37,198 nucleotides of DNA, from contig JAQYWO010000051.1 of assembly GCA_029379215.1 (NCBI GenBank), positions 1 to 37,198 of the forward strand, written 5' to 3'. Below are positions 25,219 through 33,604 of the stretch, piece by piece; the stretch's first letter is position 1, and each line of letters opens with the position of its first letter. Made by a program: the position numbers and the translations under genes. The notes under the pieces were generated by a model that worked only from the letters and a program-made list of their open reading frames with translations, did no database searches and was not told the origin of the DNA. This DNA comes from Rhizonema sp. PD37. Its GTDB lineage: Bacteria > Cyanobacteriota > Cyanobacteriia > Cyanobacteriales > Nostocaceae.

Positions 25219-26149
25219 ATTTTGTCCTTATATTATATTCAATTTGTAATTAGTTATTAATGACAGCATGACTTAAGCTGTGTCTCAATCGTAGCAACCC
25301 AAACATAAATTCATCAGGTAGAAATTATGCCCCAATTGAAGTACGGTTATCCCACTAATATGCGTGTAAATATACTTTGAGATAGAACTTTGGCAACTTG
25401 ATTTGAAAGTGGATGTTAATAGTTTATAGTTGACAGACCACAGTTTAAATGTGCTTTTCTCGGTTAAAAAAGCTTATCTTTATAATACTTTGACGTCTCT
25501 CTCTAAAACAATTTAAAATCAGTATCAGAGCAATCAGTATTTTTCGATACTTCCTTTTAAAATTCAATTCAGTCCCTAATTTTCGCTCCATATCTATATA
25601 ATGGATTAGCTAACCTGATGAGTAATAATTAGGACTTAAAACTCTACTCATACAAGAGCGTTTTTGGCACGGCAGTTGCTTCAAGTCGGCAGAGTATGAA
25701 AGCCAGTCGCCTACGGAGGGAAAGCCGTCATTCGCGCTGGCTCACCAACGCACTGCCTCGTCTTGGCGATTCAATAAATTGAGCCTTTCGGCAACTTTTG
25801 CGTAAGTCCTAATAATATTTTATTGCTAATTTCATTGAAAAAGAGCTAAGACTTAATGAGCCAAGCTGTCCGCACAGATAGCTATTTGTTATAAATGTGA
25901 CGTTAATGATTTGGTAAAGCCATATTTTTTACATGTTTAATCTAAATTTTACTGTTAAACATTTCAGAGCCCAAAGCGTAAAATGTAGCATGTTAGTAAC
26001 GCACGAAACATCGTAATATTTATGCCTTCATGTACTGAAATGAAGTGTAACATACTCCAACTAAATTTTAGGTTATATTTATTTTATCTACTGATATCAA
26101 CTTGAAAATCTTTTTTAGAAACAAGGTTGAATTCTTGAGGAAAAACTCT
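25219..26149. other. Long spacer containing a MITE-like element
   Basis: This 931-base AT-rich spacer has no ORF with protein character. It holds the 186-bp inverted-repeat element at 25628-25813. Promoters for the divergent htpX-like gene and coiled-coil gene are presumably here, but no motif was secure enough to call. Confidence 0.55.
25628..25813. mobile_element. MITE-like element with ATTAGGACTTA ends
   Basis: The 186-bp segment is bounded by 11-bp inverted ends ATTAGGACTTA (25628-25638) and TAAGTCCTAAT (25803-25813). It contains no ORF of note. The end motif ATTAGGACTTA is, from general knowledge, very frequent in Nostocales genomes. A target duplication was not established. A non-autonomous element, mobilised by a transposase elsewhere, is the likely reading. 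Confidence 0.6.
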
Positions 26150-27019
26150 ATGTCTCAAAACATAAAAAATATTGGACTCTGGCAAAAGGGTGGTAAGACT
26201 TTGCAAGGATTTATAGAGTTTATTTTCGGTCCCTGGCTTAAGAGAGCGAATGTCAAGCCTGTACAAGAAAAAGTTGATTTTTTAGAAAGACGCATGTACA
26301 AAAGTTTGCAAGAAACTGAAGAACGTCTAGAATTGATGATTCTACATCTACAAACCCAGCTTGACAGTATTAAGGATAATAAAAATACTCAACTCAACGA
26401 TCTAAAAACATCTAATTTGTCCAATCAAGTGAATGATGTTTTACAGCAGAGCGCTCATATTAGTCAAGTTATCAAACCAACTGTTGAAGTTTTCAGCCGC
26501 GAACTAGAAGATAAGAAACAGCGTTTGGAAGAGATTACTAATATAGCAGAAATTCCAGCCAAACAAAACCGGCTCCAAGATACTTTAGGGCAACTGGAAG
26601 AATTAGCTGCAACATTCCCAAACCTAGAAGTACAGAGATTAGCCTGTCTGGAAGCAGGAAAGTGGCTCTTAACACATCGAGCAGAAGTAGCGCGACTCGT
26701 GGCTTTGGAGTTATTGGTGCCGCAACATCCTCAAACAGAAGAGTTTCGTCATAACATCCGTCAATATTTGAAACTGCTGGGACACTGTCTGGAAAATGGA
26801 ATCGAACCCCGTCTCCTGTATCAAGGAGTCATTACTCACCAACAGCCCTCAGTCGAGATGTATTTGAAAGCGTTTGAGTTGATCAAAAACAAATATGTCA
26901 CAGATTGGGAATCTCTAGATCGAGTTTCTACTCAAGCAGCGGAGGAGTTAAGAAGGTACTTGAGCTATCTTATCGATTACATAGTTAATTATCTCACTCA
27001 AAGTCAAGTATATCCTTGA
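26150..27019 (+). CDS. Unknown coiled-coil protein
   Basis: I do not recognise this protein. From the ATG at 26150, which has AGGAAAAA upstream, it is 289 residues; a TTG at 26102 would add 16 more without a good binding site. The N-terminus (residues 1-30) is followed by charged heptad-like helices (EKVDFLERRMYKSLQETEER at about 42-61). The middle continues in coiled-coil style to about residue 155. The C-terminal third (RLACLEAGKWLLTHRAEVAR and on) is an alpha-helical repeat-like domain without catalytic motifs. There is no signal peptide. It is not closely linked to the ABC genes 440 bases downstream. It is a candidate cyanobacterial structural or scaffold protein; that is inference only. 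Confidence 0.75.
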   Translation: MSQNIKNIGLWQKGGKTLQGFIEFIFGPWLKRANVKPVQEKVDFLERRMYKSLQETEERLELMILHLQTQLDSIKDNKNTQLNDLKTSNLSNQVNDVLQQSAHISQVIKPTVEVFSRELEDKKQRLEEITNIAEIPAKQNRLQDTLGQLEELAATFPNLEVQRLACLEAGKWLLTHRAEVARLVALELLVPQHPQTEEFRHNIRQYLKLLGHCLENGIEPRLLYQGVITHQQPSVEMYLKAFELIKNKYVTDWESLDRVSTQAAEELRRYLSYLIDYIVNYLTQSQVYP

Positions 27020-27457
27020 TGTGTTGTTCTCTGCATGAATGCTCCTTCGATTGAGATTTAAAGCATATAATGACACGTTGAGTGTTATTATAAAATTCTT
27101 ACCGTATCATAATCTCTGTATCCTTACGGCTAAAAACCAATTCACCGAATCAAATGATGAACTTTTGAGAAAATTAGGATTCAACTTTCATTTAGTAAAT
27201 TAAGAGCGTTAATGCACCCAGGTGATGCACTCTCCAGAGCAATGAGCGTGACTTCGCCGTCTCTAAAATGTACGCTTGCACATCCAAGATAATGGGAAAT
27301 GAGAGCTTGTAAATTACCCACACTAACCTTGTAGTACAGTGGGAGCCTCCTTGCAGAAATAGGTGATTATTTTTGCGACCAATCACCAATGTTCAACTTT
27401 AAAGTAAGATGACTTCATGATCAGAGTATAGTGAATCATCGCTTTAGAGGGACAGCC
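27020..27457. other. Spacer, no gene seen
   Basis: This 438-base gap between the coiled-coil gene and the ABC ATPase has no ORF with protein character. A 65-codon minus-strand ORF at 27192-27389 has no recognisable features and no conserved start. Nothing else was identified. Confidence 0.5.
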
Positions 27458-28858
27458 GTGACGGTAAAATCAGCAACTGAACACCTGATTACCCTACAAG
27501 GTGCCGGCAAATATTATCGGCAGCCGAATGGTCAGCAAATCGTTATTCTCGAGGATATCAACTTGGAGTTGCGTCCAGGAGAAATCGTCGCTTTGCTAGG
27601 TCCTTCAGGTTCGGGGAAATCTACCTTAATGAGGATGGTGGCTGGGTTAATTCCACCCAGCCAGGGTCAAGTTGAATATCACAACAAACCCTTAGTAGGA
27701 CTTAATCCAGGAGTCGCAATTGTTTTTCAAAGTTTCGCCCTCTATCCATGGTTGACTGTACTTGAGAACGTGGAACTTGGTCTAAAGGCAAAGGGAGAAG
27801 CCCCAGATCCCAGACGGAAAAAGGCGCTACGAATGATTGACATTATTGGGCTGGACGGATTTGAAAATGCCTATCCCAAAGAACTGTCAGGAGGAATGCG
27901 TCAGCGAGTTGGATTTGCCAGAGCTCTGGCAGTAGAACCAGAATTGCTGTGTATGGATGAGCCTTTTTCGGCTTTGGACGTGTTAACAGCAGAAAACCTC
28001 CGCTTTGAGCTATTAGATTTGTGGTTAGAACGTCGCATCCCGACTAAAGCTATTTTAATCGTCACTCACGGGATTGAAGAAGCTGTGATTCTAGCAGATC
28101 GGATTATCGTCCTCGGACGCAATCCAGGGAGAATCCGTGCTGATTTACCCGTCACGTTACCTCATTACCGCGATCGCAAACATCCCAGCTTTCAAGCCTT
28201 GGTCGATCAGGTTTATAAGATTATCACCAACCCCGAACTAGAAAAGATTGAGCCAGCACCTACAACAGTTTCTCCTCAAGAACCGCGTTCAGAGCCAAAG
28301 TATCAGTCTTTGCCGCCGGTACGCGTTGGCTCAATCGCTGGTTTGATCGAACTATTGGAGGATCGTCCCAAAACAGATCTCTACCGTCTTGGGCAAGAAC
28401 TACAACTAGAGGTAGATGACATTCTGCCCATTGTCGATGCGGCAAAATTAATGAGCTTTGTTGAGATAGCAGAAGGTGATATCAGCGTTACCTCAATTGG
28501 ACAACAATTTATTGCCGGTGGGATTGATGAACGTAAACAAATTGTGCGGAATCAACTCCTGAGTAACATTCGCCTAGTACAGCAAATTTACCGTCTTTTA
28601 GAAGCAAAACGCAATCAACGCATTCCAGAAGAACTGGTTCTAGATATCCTAGAAAATCATTTTAGTCCTGAAGAAGCCAAGCGGCAATTAAACACCGTTA
28701 TTGATTGGGGTCGTTATGCGGAAATATACAGTTACAATGAGCCAGCAGGACAAATATTTTTAGAAGAAGACATAGATAAAGGGAGAGGGAGATCTGTTGA
28801 GCAGGAGAAAGGAGAAGAAGAGTCAAGAGGGGAATCTGAGGAGATGAATAATTCTTAA
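27458..28858 (+). CDS. NitT/TauT-type ABC transporter ATPase with C-terminal domain
   Basis: This is the ATP-hydrolysing subunit of an anion or organic-ion importer of the nitrate/sulfonate/bicarbonate type. Walker A is LLGPSGSGKSTLMRM (about residues 46-60), the signature motif is LSGGMRQRVGFARAL, Walker B is LLCMDEPFSALD, and the H-loop is ILIVTHGIEEA. After about residue 260 there is an extra domain (VGSIAGLIELLEDRPKTDLY and on) matching the AAA-associated domain found on cyanobacterial-type transporters of this class. The GTG at 27458 has GAGGGA upstream; GTG at 27431 would add nine residues. The last 25 residues are low-complexity and acidic. The permease gene follows 100 bases later. 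The substrate is not predictable. Confidence 0.9.
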   Translation: MTVKSATEHLITLQGAGKYYRQPNGQQIVILEDINLELRPGEIVALLGPSGSGKSTLMRMVAGLIPPSQGQVEYHNKPLVGLNPGVAIVFQSFALYPWLTVLENVELGLKAKGEAPDPRRKKALRMIDIIGLDGFENAYPKELSGGMRQRVGFARALAVEPELLCMDEPFSALDVLTAENLRFELLDLWLERRIPTKAILIVTHGIEEAVILADRIIVLGRNPGRIRADLPVTLPHYRDRKHPSFQALVDQVYKIITNPELEKIEPAPTTVSPQEPRSEPKYQSLPPVRVGSIAGLIELLEDRPKTDLYRLGQELQLEVDDILPIVDAAKLMSFVEIAEGDISVTSIGQQFIAGGIDERKQIVRNQLLSNIRLVQQIYRLLEAKRNQRIPEELVLDILENHFSPEEAKRQLNTVIDWGRYAEIYSYNEPAGQIFLEEDIDKGRGRSVEQEKGEEESRGESEEMNNS

Positions 28859-28958
28859 CTCCGCCCCTTCCCTCGCCACCTCAATCCTGTAGGGACGCTC
28901 AGATGATTGAAAGCGTCTCTAAATTTCTTTACCTCGTAACTCATAACTCTCCATTTTT

Positions 28959-30698
28959 ATGACTCGACCCCTCACTCCTGCCAATCAAACCTCCGGACGC
29001 TTAAATTGGACATGGCAAGATGTCTTGCTGATTCTGGCTGTCATTAGCTTAATTTTGCTAATTGTGAGAACAGCCTCCAATTTCAGTGGTGGTTTCAGCA
29101 GTAATTTAACAATTTCAACCAAAATCAGTGCGCTACCAGGATATACCGCCCAAACTCTGCTACGCATGGGACTGGCTTACTTTTTATCACTGGTATTTAC
29201 CCTGATTTATGCTTATGCTGCTTATCGCTCCCGCCTTGCAGCGATAATTCTGATTCCCTTGCTAGATATTCTGCAATCAATTCCGGTGTTGTCATTTTTA
29301 CCAGGGGTAGTGCTGGCTCTGATTGCCTTATTTCCCGGCCAGCGGATTGGAGTAGAACTCGCTTCTGTTCTCCTAATTTTCACTGGTATGACTTGGAACA
29401 TGACTTTTAGTTTTTATCAATCCCTTCGCAGTATTCCACAGGAATTGCTAGAAGCTGCTCGGATTTATCGGCTGAACCTTTGGCAGCGGTTTTGGACGTT
29501 GGAATTACCAGCAGCTGCCATCGGATTGGTGTGGAATAGCGTGATGTCGTTTGCAGGGGGTTGGTTTTTTTTAATTGCGATTGAATCGTTTACTCTAGGA
29601 GATAAAGATTTTCGCTTACCTGGGTTAGGCTCTTTTTTAGGAACGGCAGCCAATAGGCAAGACTATAAAGCCTTATTCTGGGGCTTGGTGGTGTTGATTG
29701 GAGTCGTTGTGGCAATTGATTTTTTAGTGTGGCGACCCCTAATTGCTTGGGCAGAAAAGTTTAAGATTGAGATGGTTGAGGCACAAAGTACACCCGGATC
29801 GCGGGTATTGGATATTTTGCGGCGATCGCCAAGTTTGCGGATTATGAGCGATCGCTTAGTCAGACCATTACAAACAGTCCTTGACTACGGATTAATTCGA
29901 GGATTGCCCGTTCGCACCCTACCTGTTAACAACCAAGGCAAATTTAAACTGCCCGAGTTGATTAATTGGGTGTTTATCACAGGCTTTGGCGTAATTGTTC
30001 TTTGGGGTACTTGGGAAGCTCTACTGCTGCTACGAGTATTGAAATTGACTGATTGGCAAACTGTACTGAGTGGAGCTGTTTTCACAGCTTTACGGGTGAT
30101 TGTAGCATTGATATTATCTCTACTGTGGACGGTGCCAGTAGGAGTTGCGATCGGTCGCAATCCCCGTTTAGCTCAAGTGTTACAACCTATAGTACAGATC
30201 GCTGCTTCCGTACCAGCAACAGCTTTATTTCCAGTTTTGTTGCTTTGGTTAACCCGTATTGCTGGCGGTTTAGAAATTGGTTCGGTAGCTTTGATGATGC
30301 TGGGAACAATGTGGTACATCCTCTTTAACGTTATTGCAGGGGCACAGTCAATTCCAAGCGACTTACTCGAAGCCGCTTGGGTGTATAAGCTTTCTCGTTT
30401 GCAAAGATGGCGAACTTTAATTTTGCCAGGAATCTTTCCCTACCTAATTACAGGGATTATCACCGCCGTTGGTGGCGCTTGGAATGCCAGTATCGTCAGC
30501 GAGTATGTCACTTTTCAAGGAAAGGTGAACATGACACCCGGACTCGGTTCCACGATTTCTCATGCTACAGCTACAGGCAATTTCGCATTACTTCTCGCAG
30601 CAACAACGGTCATGTCCTTGTTAGTCGTCCTGACTAATCGTCTGGTTTGGCGTCCTCTCTACCATTTGGCTCAAGAGAAATATCAACTACTGCTCTAA
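28959..30698 (+). CDS. Duplicated ABC transporter permease (COG4986-like)
   Basis: This 579-residue integral membrane protein contains two fused NitT/TauT-type permease domains. Each has about five or six helices and its own EAA loop, EAARIYRLNLWQRFWTLELP in the first half and EAAWVYKLSRLQRWRTLILPG in the second, the sites that dock on the ATPase. A duplicated permease of this type is known from COG4986 (anion transport systems). It begins with ATG but has no strong ribosome-binding site in the 100-base gap to the ATPase, which has the repeat-like TAGGGACGCT/AGCGTCT hairpin and tandem CTCGTAACT-type units. No substrate-binding protein gene is visible nearby. Substrate could be nitrate, a sulfonate, or another anion. 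Confidence 0.9.
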   Translation: MTRPLTPANQTSGRLNWTWQDVLLILAVISLILLIVRTASNFSGGFSSNLTISTKISALPGYTAQTLLRMGLAYFLSLVFTLIYAYAAYRSRLAAIILIPLLDILQSIPVLSFLPGVVLALIALFPGQRIGVELASVLLIFTGMTWNMTFSFYQSLRSIPQELLEAARIYRLNLWQRFWTLELPAAAIGLVWNSVMSFAGGWFFLIAIESFTLGDKDFRLPGLGSFLGTAANRQDYKALFWGLVVLIGVVVAIDFLVWRPLIAWAEKFKIEMVEAQSTPGSRVLDILRRSPSLRIMSDRLVRPLQTVLDYGLIRGLPVRTLPVNNQGKFKLPELINWVFITGFGVIVLWGTWEALLLLRVLKLTDWQTVLSGAVFTALRVIVALILSLLWTVPVGVAIGRNPRLAQVLQPIVQIAASVPATALFPVLLLWLTRIAGGLEIGSVALMMLGTMWYILFNVIAGAQSIPSDLLEAAWVYKLSRLQRWRTLILPGIFPYLITGIITAVGGAWNASIVSEYVTFQGKVNMTPGLGSTISHATATGNFALLLAATTVMSLLVVLTNRLVWRPLYHLAQEKYQLLL

Positions 30699-30702
30699 TA
30701 TA

Positions 30703-30742
30703 GCAGGGAGCAGGGGGCATTCTAGCAGGGAGCAGGGAGCAG
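30703..30742. repeat. GCAGGGA-type tandem repeats
   Basis: Two blocks, each made of GCAGGGA heptamers, are separated by a few bases. They are typical short tandem repeats of Nostocales spacers and lie just after the permease stop. Confidence 0.8.
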
Positions 30743-30932
30743 GCGTGTGATTGTCCCATGGTTTCCGTGTTTTATCATTAGTTGATGTCCTAAGAAACCT
30801 GGCAACTGCTTATATCTATCGCGAGTGGGTAATGAGGAAGAATTCGGCGCACCCACGCGCCATCTCGTGAGAGTTACGCTATGTAGGTCTCCGACAGTTA
30901 ATATCATGTCCGGTTAATTAAAATTAATACTA

Positions 30933-30967
30933 TCCCAACCTCTCCTTGCTAACGGAGAGAGGTTGGG
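30933..30967. repeat. Inverted repeat CCCAACCTCT / AGAGGTTGGG
   Basis: Ten-base arms flanking CCTTGCTAACGGAG form a hairpin with possible extra inner C-G pairs. It resembles the perfect palindrome at 7297-7322 in CT/GA composition. It lies between two convergent genes and has no T-run. Confidence 0.7.
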
Positions 30968-31142
30968 ACGCCAGCGTACATGAGGCGTTTTCCCGCAGTT
31001 GACGAGGAGTGTGGTAGGATTCTTTTATTTTGAGTGATTTAACGGACATAATATGACGCGTTCGTTGAAATCCTTGGTAGCGTTATTGAGTGTAAGATGA
31101 CCCATGTAATTTCTTCTTCCCCTCTGCCGAAAAGAGTACCTC

Positions 31143-31247
31143 ATACCATTTCACGAAAATCTTGATACAATTCACTCCCCCTTCTTCCCCTGCTCCCGAA
31201 GCTTCCCCTGCTTACCTAAATGTATCAACTTTAAAGTGAAACGGTAT
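31143..31247. mobile_element. TIR-bounded 105-bp repeat element
   Basis: Imperfect 27-base inverted ends (ATACCATTTCAC at 31143 and its partner GTGAAACGGTAT ending at 31247, plus TTGATACA / TGTATCAA) enclose about 50 bp. This looks like a small non-autonomous element. It lies between the ABC permease and the first FG-GAP gene. No target duplication was established. Confidence 0.5.
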
Positions 31248-31252
31248 CACGA

Positions 31253-32443
31253 CTAGCCAGAATAATTAACCCATCCAGAGGCCATAGATGGCTCAAAAGT
31301 TCCAGTGACAGTTGTGCCATTCATTATCCAAATAGCGTCCTCACCCGTTTTCTGATTGCGCCAGAAGACATCGCTCCTGCCATCCCCGTTGAAATCTCCA
31401 ATTGCAGGACTCCAAGATGTTTCTAAGGACGGTAGAAAACTTCCAGTCGCATTTGTACCATCAATTGTCCAAGCAGCGTTCTCACCTGTGTTATAATTTC
31501 GCCAAAAAATATCGGTCTTGCCATCACCATTCAAATCAGCAATTCTCGGAGTCCAGGATGTATTCAGTGAAGGCAGATTAGCCGCAGTGGGGTTTGTGCC
31601 ATTCATCAGCCATACTTGGTTCTCACCCGTGTTTTGATTGCGCCAGAATAGATCAGTCTTGCCATCACCGTTAAAATCAACAATGCTCGTAGTCCAGGAT
31701 GTATTAATTGAAGGTAGATTAGCTGTAGTCACATTTGTGCCATTTATGATCCATGCTGCGTTCTCACCTGTTTGAGCGTTACGCCAGAAAATGTCAGTCT
31801 TGCCATCACCGTTAAAATCCGCAACTTGAGGAGACCAGCTTGAGTCCAATGTCTGCAAAGAAGTTTTAGAGAGAATACTTGTACCATTCATGAGCCATAT
31901 TTGGTTCTCACCTGTTTGCTCATTCCGCCAGAAGATGTCTGTCTTACCATTACCATCGAAATCACCTATGGTAGGATACCAAGTTTTATTGAGTGCATCC
32001 ACAGAAACATCAGCAGTAATGTTTGAGCCGTCCATCAGCCAAATTCTATTCTGACCCGTGTTGGAATTGTTCCAGAAAATGTCAGTCTTGCCATCACCGT
32101 TGAAATCAGCAAAGCTAAAATCCCAGTTTGAGTCTAGTGTGGGTAGATTGCCTCTAGAGACGTTTGTACCATTTATCAGCCAAATGGCATTTTGACCGGA
32201 ATTTGAATCCTCACTTGGAGAAGTATTGCGCCAGAAGATGTCAGTCTTACCATCACCGTTGAAATCAGGAACCATCCAAGCTTTGTTAAATAGGGAGTTA
32301 GGATTGGGATTTGCGGCAGCTATTTCAGGCGAAGAACTCTTGGAAGAAAGATTTGTCCCCGATGTATCCAAACTACTGATAGTGTTTAATGCCGATATTG
32401 TCGGTGTAGAGGTACTGATTGCAGCATTGGGATCTTTAGACAT
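31253..32443 (-). CDS. FG-GAP/VCBS seven-repeat protein, paralog A
   Basis: This 396-residue protein (from the ATG at 32443) carries seven repeats of about 46-50 residues, each with a calcium-binding-like DFNGDGKTD loop, followed by IFWRN and a TGENxxWLMNGT block. This is the FG-GAP/VCBS beta-propeller pattern; seven units suit a seven-bladed propeller. The N-terminus is short and Ser/Thr-rich with no clear signal peptide (MSKDPNAAISTS). An ATG six codons upstream is possible, but MSKDPN matches MPLDPN of the paralog at 33605-34843, so I prefer this start. Members of this repeat class are usually surface or matrix proteins. The lack of a signal peptide leaves the export route open. Confidence 0.9.
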   Translation of the reverse strand: MSKDPNAAISTSTPTISALNTISSLDTSGTNLSSKSSSPEIAAANPNPNSLFNKAWMVPDFNGDGKTDIFWRNTSPSEDSNSGQNAIWLINGTNVSRGNLPTLDSNWDFSFADFNGDGKTDIFWNNSNTGQNRIWLMDGSNITADVSVDALNKTWYPTIGDFDGNGKTDIFWRNEQTGENQIWLMNGTSILSKTSLQTLDSSWSPQVADFNGDGKTDIFWRNAQTGENAAWIINGTNVTTANLPSINTSWTTSIVDFNGDGKTDLFWRNQNTGENQVWLMNGTNPTAANLPSLNTSWTPRIADLNGDGKTDIFWRNYNTGENAAWTIDGTNATGSFLPSLETSWSPAIGDFNGDGRSDVFWRNQKTGEDAIWIMNGTTVTGTFEPSMASGWVNYSG

Positions 32444-33227
32444 GGAGGACACTGGTAGCATATTGTTCTAGTACAGACAGTAACAAACAAGTATATTGTT
32501 TAATTTATTACCAGTCAAAAGTCAAGCCGTTGACAAAAACCTCTACAAGGTTTATGAAGTTGTTATTTTAGTGACATAACTTATCTATGATTCTGACCGA
32601 AGAAAGGCAGAGGGCAGAGGGCAGCTATGCTGAAGGTAACAAATTTTCCAAAAGCTCTCTGCCAGAGGGTTTCAAGCCCCTAAATTTATTTATGCAACGC
32701 GTGAAAACAAGTCTGATCGAGATGCATAGAACAAGAAATACTACGTCCATACTTCAAGCCCCTGAATGAGCACTCGCTCGCGGGGGAGAGTCCTCTCTCC
32801 CGCAGACTTTGCGCGAAGTCTTGGGGATTACATAGCTGCCCTCTGCCTCCAGCATAGCTGCCTTGCCGCCAAGGGCGGCTTGACTTTTGCCGTTATCTTT
32901 TTAGAGATACTTAGCCGCAAAGCAGCTTGTAGTCAGGTATGACTTCTCTTCCCCCTGTACCAAAGTCTGATTTTCTCGGCTTTCATTGTCATTAATAATC
33001 AGTAATTGATAATGACGGATTCCAAAAAGTTACACTATTTGGTTGTTTCAGGAGTTAGCGGGAAAAGTCATATCTATAAATTTCAGTTGCTGTTGCGAGC
33101 TTACATTCAAAAAATAAACTTCCATGAGTGTAAATTTACTTAAGTGTATATACATATGCCTATAAATTCATCTTTAAGGAAAGTATTAGGTATGAGTGCG
33201 TTAACACTTCTTATGTACAAAACTTAA

Positions 33228-33246
33228 GACTGCTAATGTAGCAGTC
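33228..33246. repeat. Small hairpin GACTGCTA-ATG-TAGCAGTC
   Basis: A perfect eight-bp stem with a three-base loop. TAGCAGTCCTAA, which overlaps its right arm, recurs at 13235-13245, so it belongs to an interspersed repeat family. Confidence 0.7.
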
Positions 33247-33261
33247 CTAAATCATTTGTGA

Positions 33262-33301
33262 AAAACAAAATCCCCGACAACGATACGCGCACTTCGGGGA
33301 T
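33262..33301 (-). terminator. Terminator-like hairpin, minus strand
   Basis: On the minus strand ATCCCCGA pairs with TCGGGGAT around a 16-base loop and is followed by TTTTGTTTTT. It lies about 300 bases downstream of the second FG-GAP stop (33605), so it may end that transcript. Confidence 0.6.
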
Positions 33302-33328
33302 CTGTATCTTCAATGTTCAAAAATTAAT

Positions 33329-33386
33329 TAGACATCTCCGAAAAAGACGTAGGGGCGAACGCATAGTTAGTTTCTGGAGATGTCTA
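33329..33386. mobile_element. TIR element TAGACATCTCC / GGAGATGTCTA
   Basis: Perfect 11-bp inverted ends (33329-33339, 33376-33386) enclose 36 bases. Such ends recur in Nostocales spacers. It is too short to code for anything and is a MITE-like fragment or palindromic repeat. Confidence 0.5.
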
Positions 33387-33388
33387 TT

Positions 33389-33415
33389 AGGATTGCTATA
33401 GCTATTAGCAATCCT
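33389..33415. repeat. Hairpin AGGATTGCT / AGCAATCCT
   Basis: Perfect nine-bp stem with a nine-base loop, only two bases after the TIR element. It is the fourth hairpin of the cascade. Confidence 0.65.
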
Positions 33416-33604
33416 TACCAATCTAGTTTATTCTTACCTAGTTAATTAGTATAGATGCAACTTGGTCTAGTGAGCGCAACATGATCAAGCGAAATCTGTG
33501 GTAAAAATCTTAGCTACGCTCTGAATGATATATCAGAACACACGAAGAGTATCTGACTATATTAAACATGTAGATACACTATCTATTCCCATAACTTATC
33601 AGGT

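Larger units (their letters stand above)
30699..31252. other. Spacer with tandem and inverted repeats
   Basis: This 554-base spacer has no real ORF. It has GCAGGGAGCAG-type tandem repeats (30703-30742), an inverted repeat (30933-30967), and a TIR-bounded element (31143-31247). Convergent genes flank it (permease on plus, FG-GAP on minus). Confidence 0.6.
32444..33604. other. Repeat-rich spacer between FG-GAP paralogs
   Basis: This 1.16 kb spacer has no supported gene. It contains GGCAGAGGGCAG-type tandem repeats with GCAGCTATGCTG copies (32606-32636, 32833-32862), a run of four hairpins in 33228-33415, and TCCTCTCTCCCGCAG-type sequence. The promoter of the first FG-GAP gene must lie just above 32443. 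Upstream of both paralogs there is a similar segment (TTGTTACTGTCTGTACT vs CGTTATTGTTTATACTC), suggesting shared regulation. Confidence 0.6.

Noticed and set aside
27192..27389. 65-codon minus-strand ORF in the spacer before the ABC genes
   Set aside because: Cysteine- and aromatic-rich composition, no start signal, no family resemblance.
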